Positions 7,161 to 8,211 of a stretch of DNA of 8,211 nucleotides are shown here, piece after piece. The notes beneath the pieces were generated by a model that was given only the letters and a program-made list of their open reading frames with translations, searched no databases and was not told the origin of the DNA. Position numbers and translations under genes: made by a program. The DNA is from DASRCB01 sp035653295 (GTDB taxonomy: Bacteria; Acidobacteriota; Terriglobia; Bryobacterales; Bryobacteraceae). Location: NCBI GenBank assembly GCA_035653295.1, contig DASRCB010000437.1:1-8211 (forward strand), written 5' to 3'. How positions within the stretch are numbered: the stretch's first letter is position 1; each line of letters starts with the position of its first letter.

Positions 7161-8211
7161 ATGCAGCCCAGCTCCGAAGCTGCGGCGGGCGATACGATAA
7201 GTGTTCCCGCTCCACCCCCGGCAGCCTCGACTGTCGAAGCCGTCCCTGAAGGCTCGTCGCCCTCCCTTGAAAACCGTTACAACGAATTGCGCGAAAAACT
7301 GCGCCAGCAGCGGCCGGGCGAGGACCTCGCGCCCCTGGACAAAGCGTGGCGGATGGCGGTCGAAGCGCACAAACGCCAGAACCGCGCTTCGGGTGAGCCC
7401 TACATAGGCCACCCCCTGGAGGTCGCGCACATCCTCGCCGACATGCAGACCGACCTTGTCTGCGTCATCACCGGCCTGCTGCATGACACGGTGGAAGACA
7501 CCGGCGTCACGCTCGATGTCATCAAAAAGGAATTCGGCGATGATATCGGCCGCTGCGTTGACGGCGTCACCAAACTCAGTAAGCTCAAGCTGTACTCACG
7601 TGAGGAGCGCCAGGCGGAAAGCGTCCGAAAAATGCTTCTCGCGATGGTCACCGATATTCGCGTGGTGCTGGTGAAGCTGGCCGACCGGCTGCACAATATG
7701 CGCACCCTCGGTCCGCTTGCCCGCGAGCGGCAGGAGCGCATCGCCCAGGAGACGCTGGAGATCTATGCGCCCATCGCGCACCGCCTCGGAATGGGCAAGA
7801 TCCGCGGCGAGCTGGAGGATCTCTCGTTCCAGTATCTGGAGCCGGAGTCGTGGGCCGAGCTGGTGCGGGAAATCGAATCCAAGCGTCTGCAGCACGAACA
7901 GGCGCTGCAGAAAATCAAGCACGACGTCGAACTGAATCTGGCGCGGGAAGGCATCCCCGCGCGCGTCGAAGGCCGCGTGAAGCGCGCCTGGTCGGTGTAC
8001 CAGAAGCTCAAGCGCCAGAAGATTACCATCGATCAGGTTTACGACCTGCTGGCGCTGCGCATCATCACTGATTCGGTGAAGAACTGCTATGCGGCGCTCG
8101 GTGTAATCCATAACGAGTGGCATCCCATCCCCGGCCGCATTAAGGACTTCATCGCGATTCCCCGGCCCAACCTGTACCAGTCACTGCACACGTCCGTGCT
8201 GGGGCCCGATG
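7161..8211 (+). CDS. RelA/SpoT-family bifunctional (p)ppGpp synthetase/hydrolase (3' end outside window)
   Basis: The first 350 codons are visible; the family is usually about 700-780 residues, so the rest of the synthetase domain and the TGS/ACT regulatory region lie beyond the window. The enzyme makes (p)ppGpp from ATP and GTP/GDP and degrades it, setting the stringent response. The hydrolase HD domain looks intact: H84 in YIGHP, HDTVED at 108-113, and LADRLHN at 173-179. The synthetase begins with RVKRAWSVYQKLKR (272-285) and VYDLLALRII (293-302, probable catalytic Asp295). RIKD at 326-329 fits the RXKD signature of bifunctional enzymes, as against EXDD in RelA-type enzymes. ATG at 7161 is the furthest possible start because an in-frame TAG (7158-7160) lies directly before it. 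The first ~35 residues are a Pro/Ala/Ser-rich extension before the usual N-terminus. No clear Shine-Dalgarno is seen. It starts 33 bp after the regulator gene. Confidence 0.95.
   Translation, partial: MQPSSEAAAGDTISVPAPPPAASTVEAVPEGSSPSLENRYNELREKLRQQRPGEDLAPLDKAWRMAVEAHKRQNRASGEPYIGHPLEVAHILADMQTDLVCVITGLLHDTVEDTGVTLDVIKKEFGDDIGRCVDGVTKLSKLKLYSREERQAESVRKMLLAMVTDIRVVLVKLADRLHNMRTLGPLARERQERIAQETLEIYAPIAHRLGMGKIRGELEDLSFQYLEPESWAELVREIESKRLQHEQALQKIKHDVELNLAREGIPARVEGRVKRAWSVYQKLKRQKITIDQVYDLLALRIITDSVKNCYAALGVIHNEWHPIPGRIKDFIAIPRPNLYQSLHTSVLGPD

Overview
The window is a high-GC bacterial chromosome segment that I would place in Acidobacteriota, Bryobacterales/Solibacter-like. That placement is an inference from gene content: a long secreted protein with SBBP beta-propeller repeats, a secreted BACON-domain protein, and a membrane-spanning regulator joining a DNA-binding-like domain, a TolB-like domain and TPRs. 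All three are common in that group, but no rRNA or other phylogenetic marker is present. I see no mobile element, CRISPR array, tRNA or rRNA.

Layout: two genes read leftward and two read rightward from a shared 355-bp divergent intergenic region (4919-5273). On the minus strand, 4918-2942 encodes a complete 658-residue exported protein with a signal peptide, a cysteine-rich N-terminal domain, a BACON domain, an unassigned beta-rich middle and a C-terminal pair of dockerin-like calcium loops. It is followed after 95 bp by a second leftward gene starting at 2846 and running off the left edge. All 948 visible codons of that gene are open. It encodes an exported protein with a conserved N-terminal module followed by SBBP blades, into which a run of seven BNR/Asp-box repeats is inserted.

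On the plus strand, 5274-7127 encodes a 617-residue DNA-binding-like/TM/TolB-like/TPR protein. After only 33 bp a RelA/SpoT-family (p)ppGpp synthetase/hydrolase gene begins at 7161 and runs off the right edge. The pair could be co-transcribed, which would join a membrane-anchored putative regulator to stringent-response control, but this is inferred from spacing alone.

The most unusual non-coding feature is in the divergent intergenic region. A ~101-bp element occurs twice in direct orientation, exactly 207 bp apart, about 69% identical without gaps. Each copy carries the same arrangement of three GTAGC boxes (two direct, one inverted, at 11- and 13-bp steps). The second copy runs into the start of the regulator gene, and a nested palindrome lies between the copies. 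This looks like a candidate shared or autoregulatory control region, or the remnant of a local duplication.
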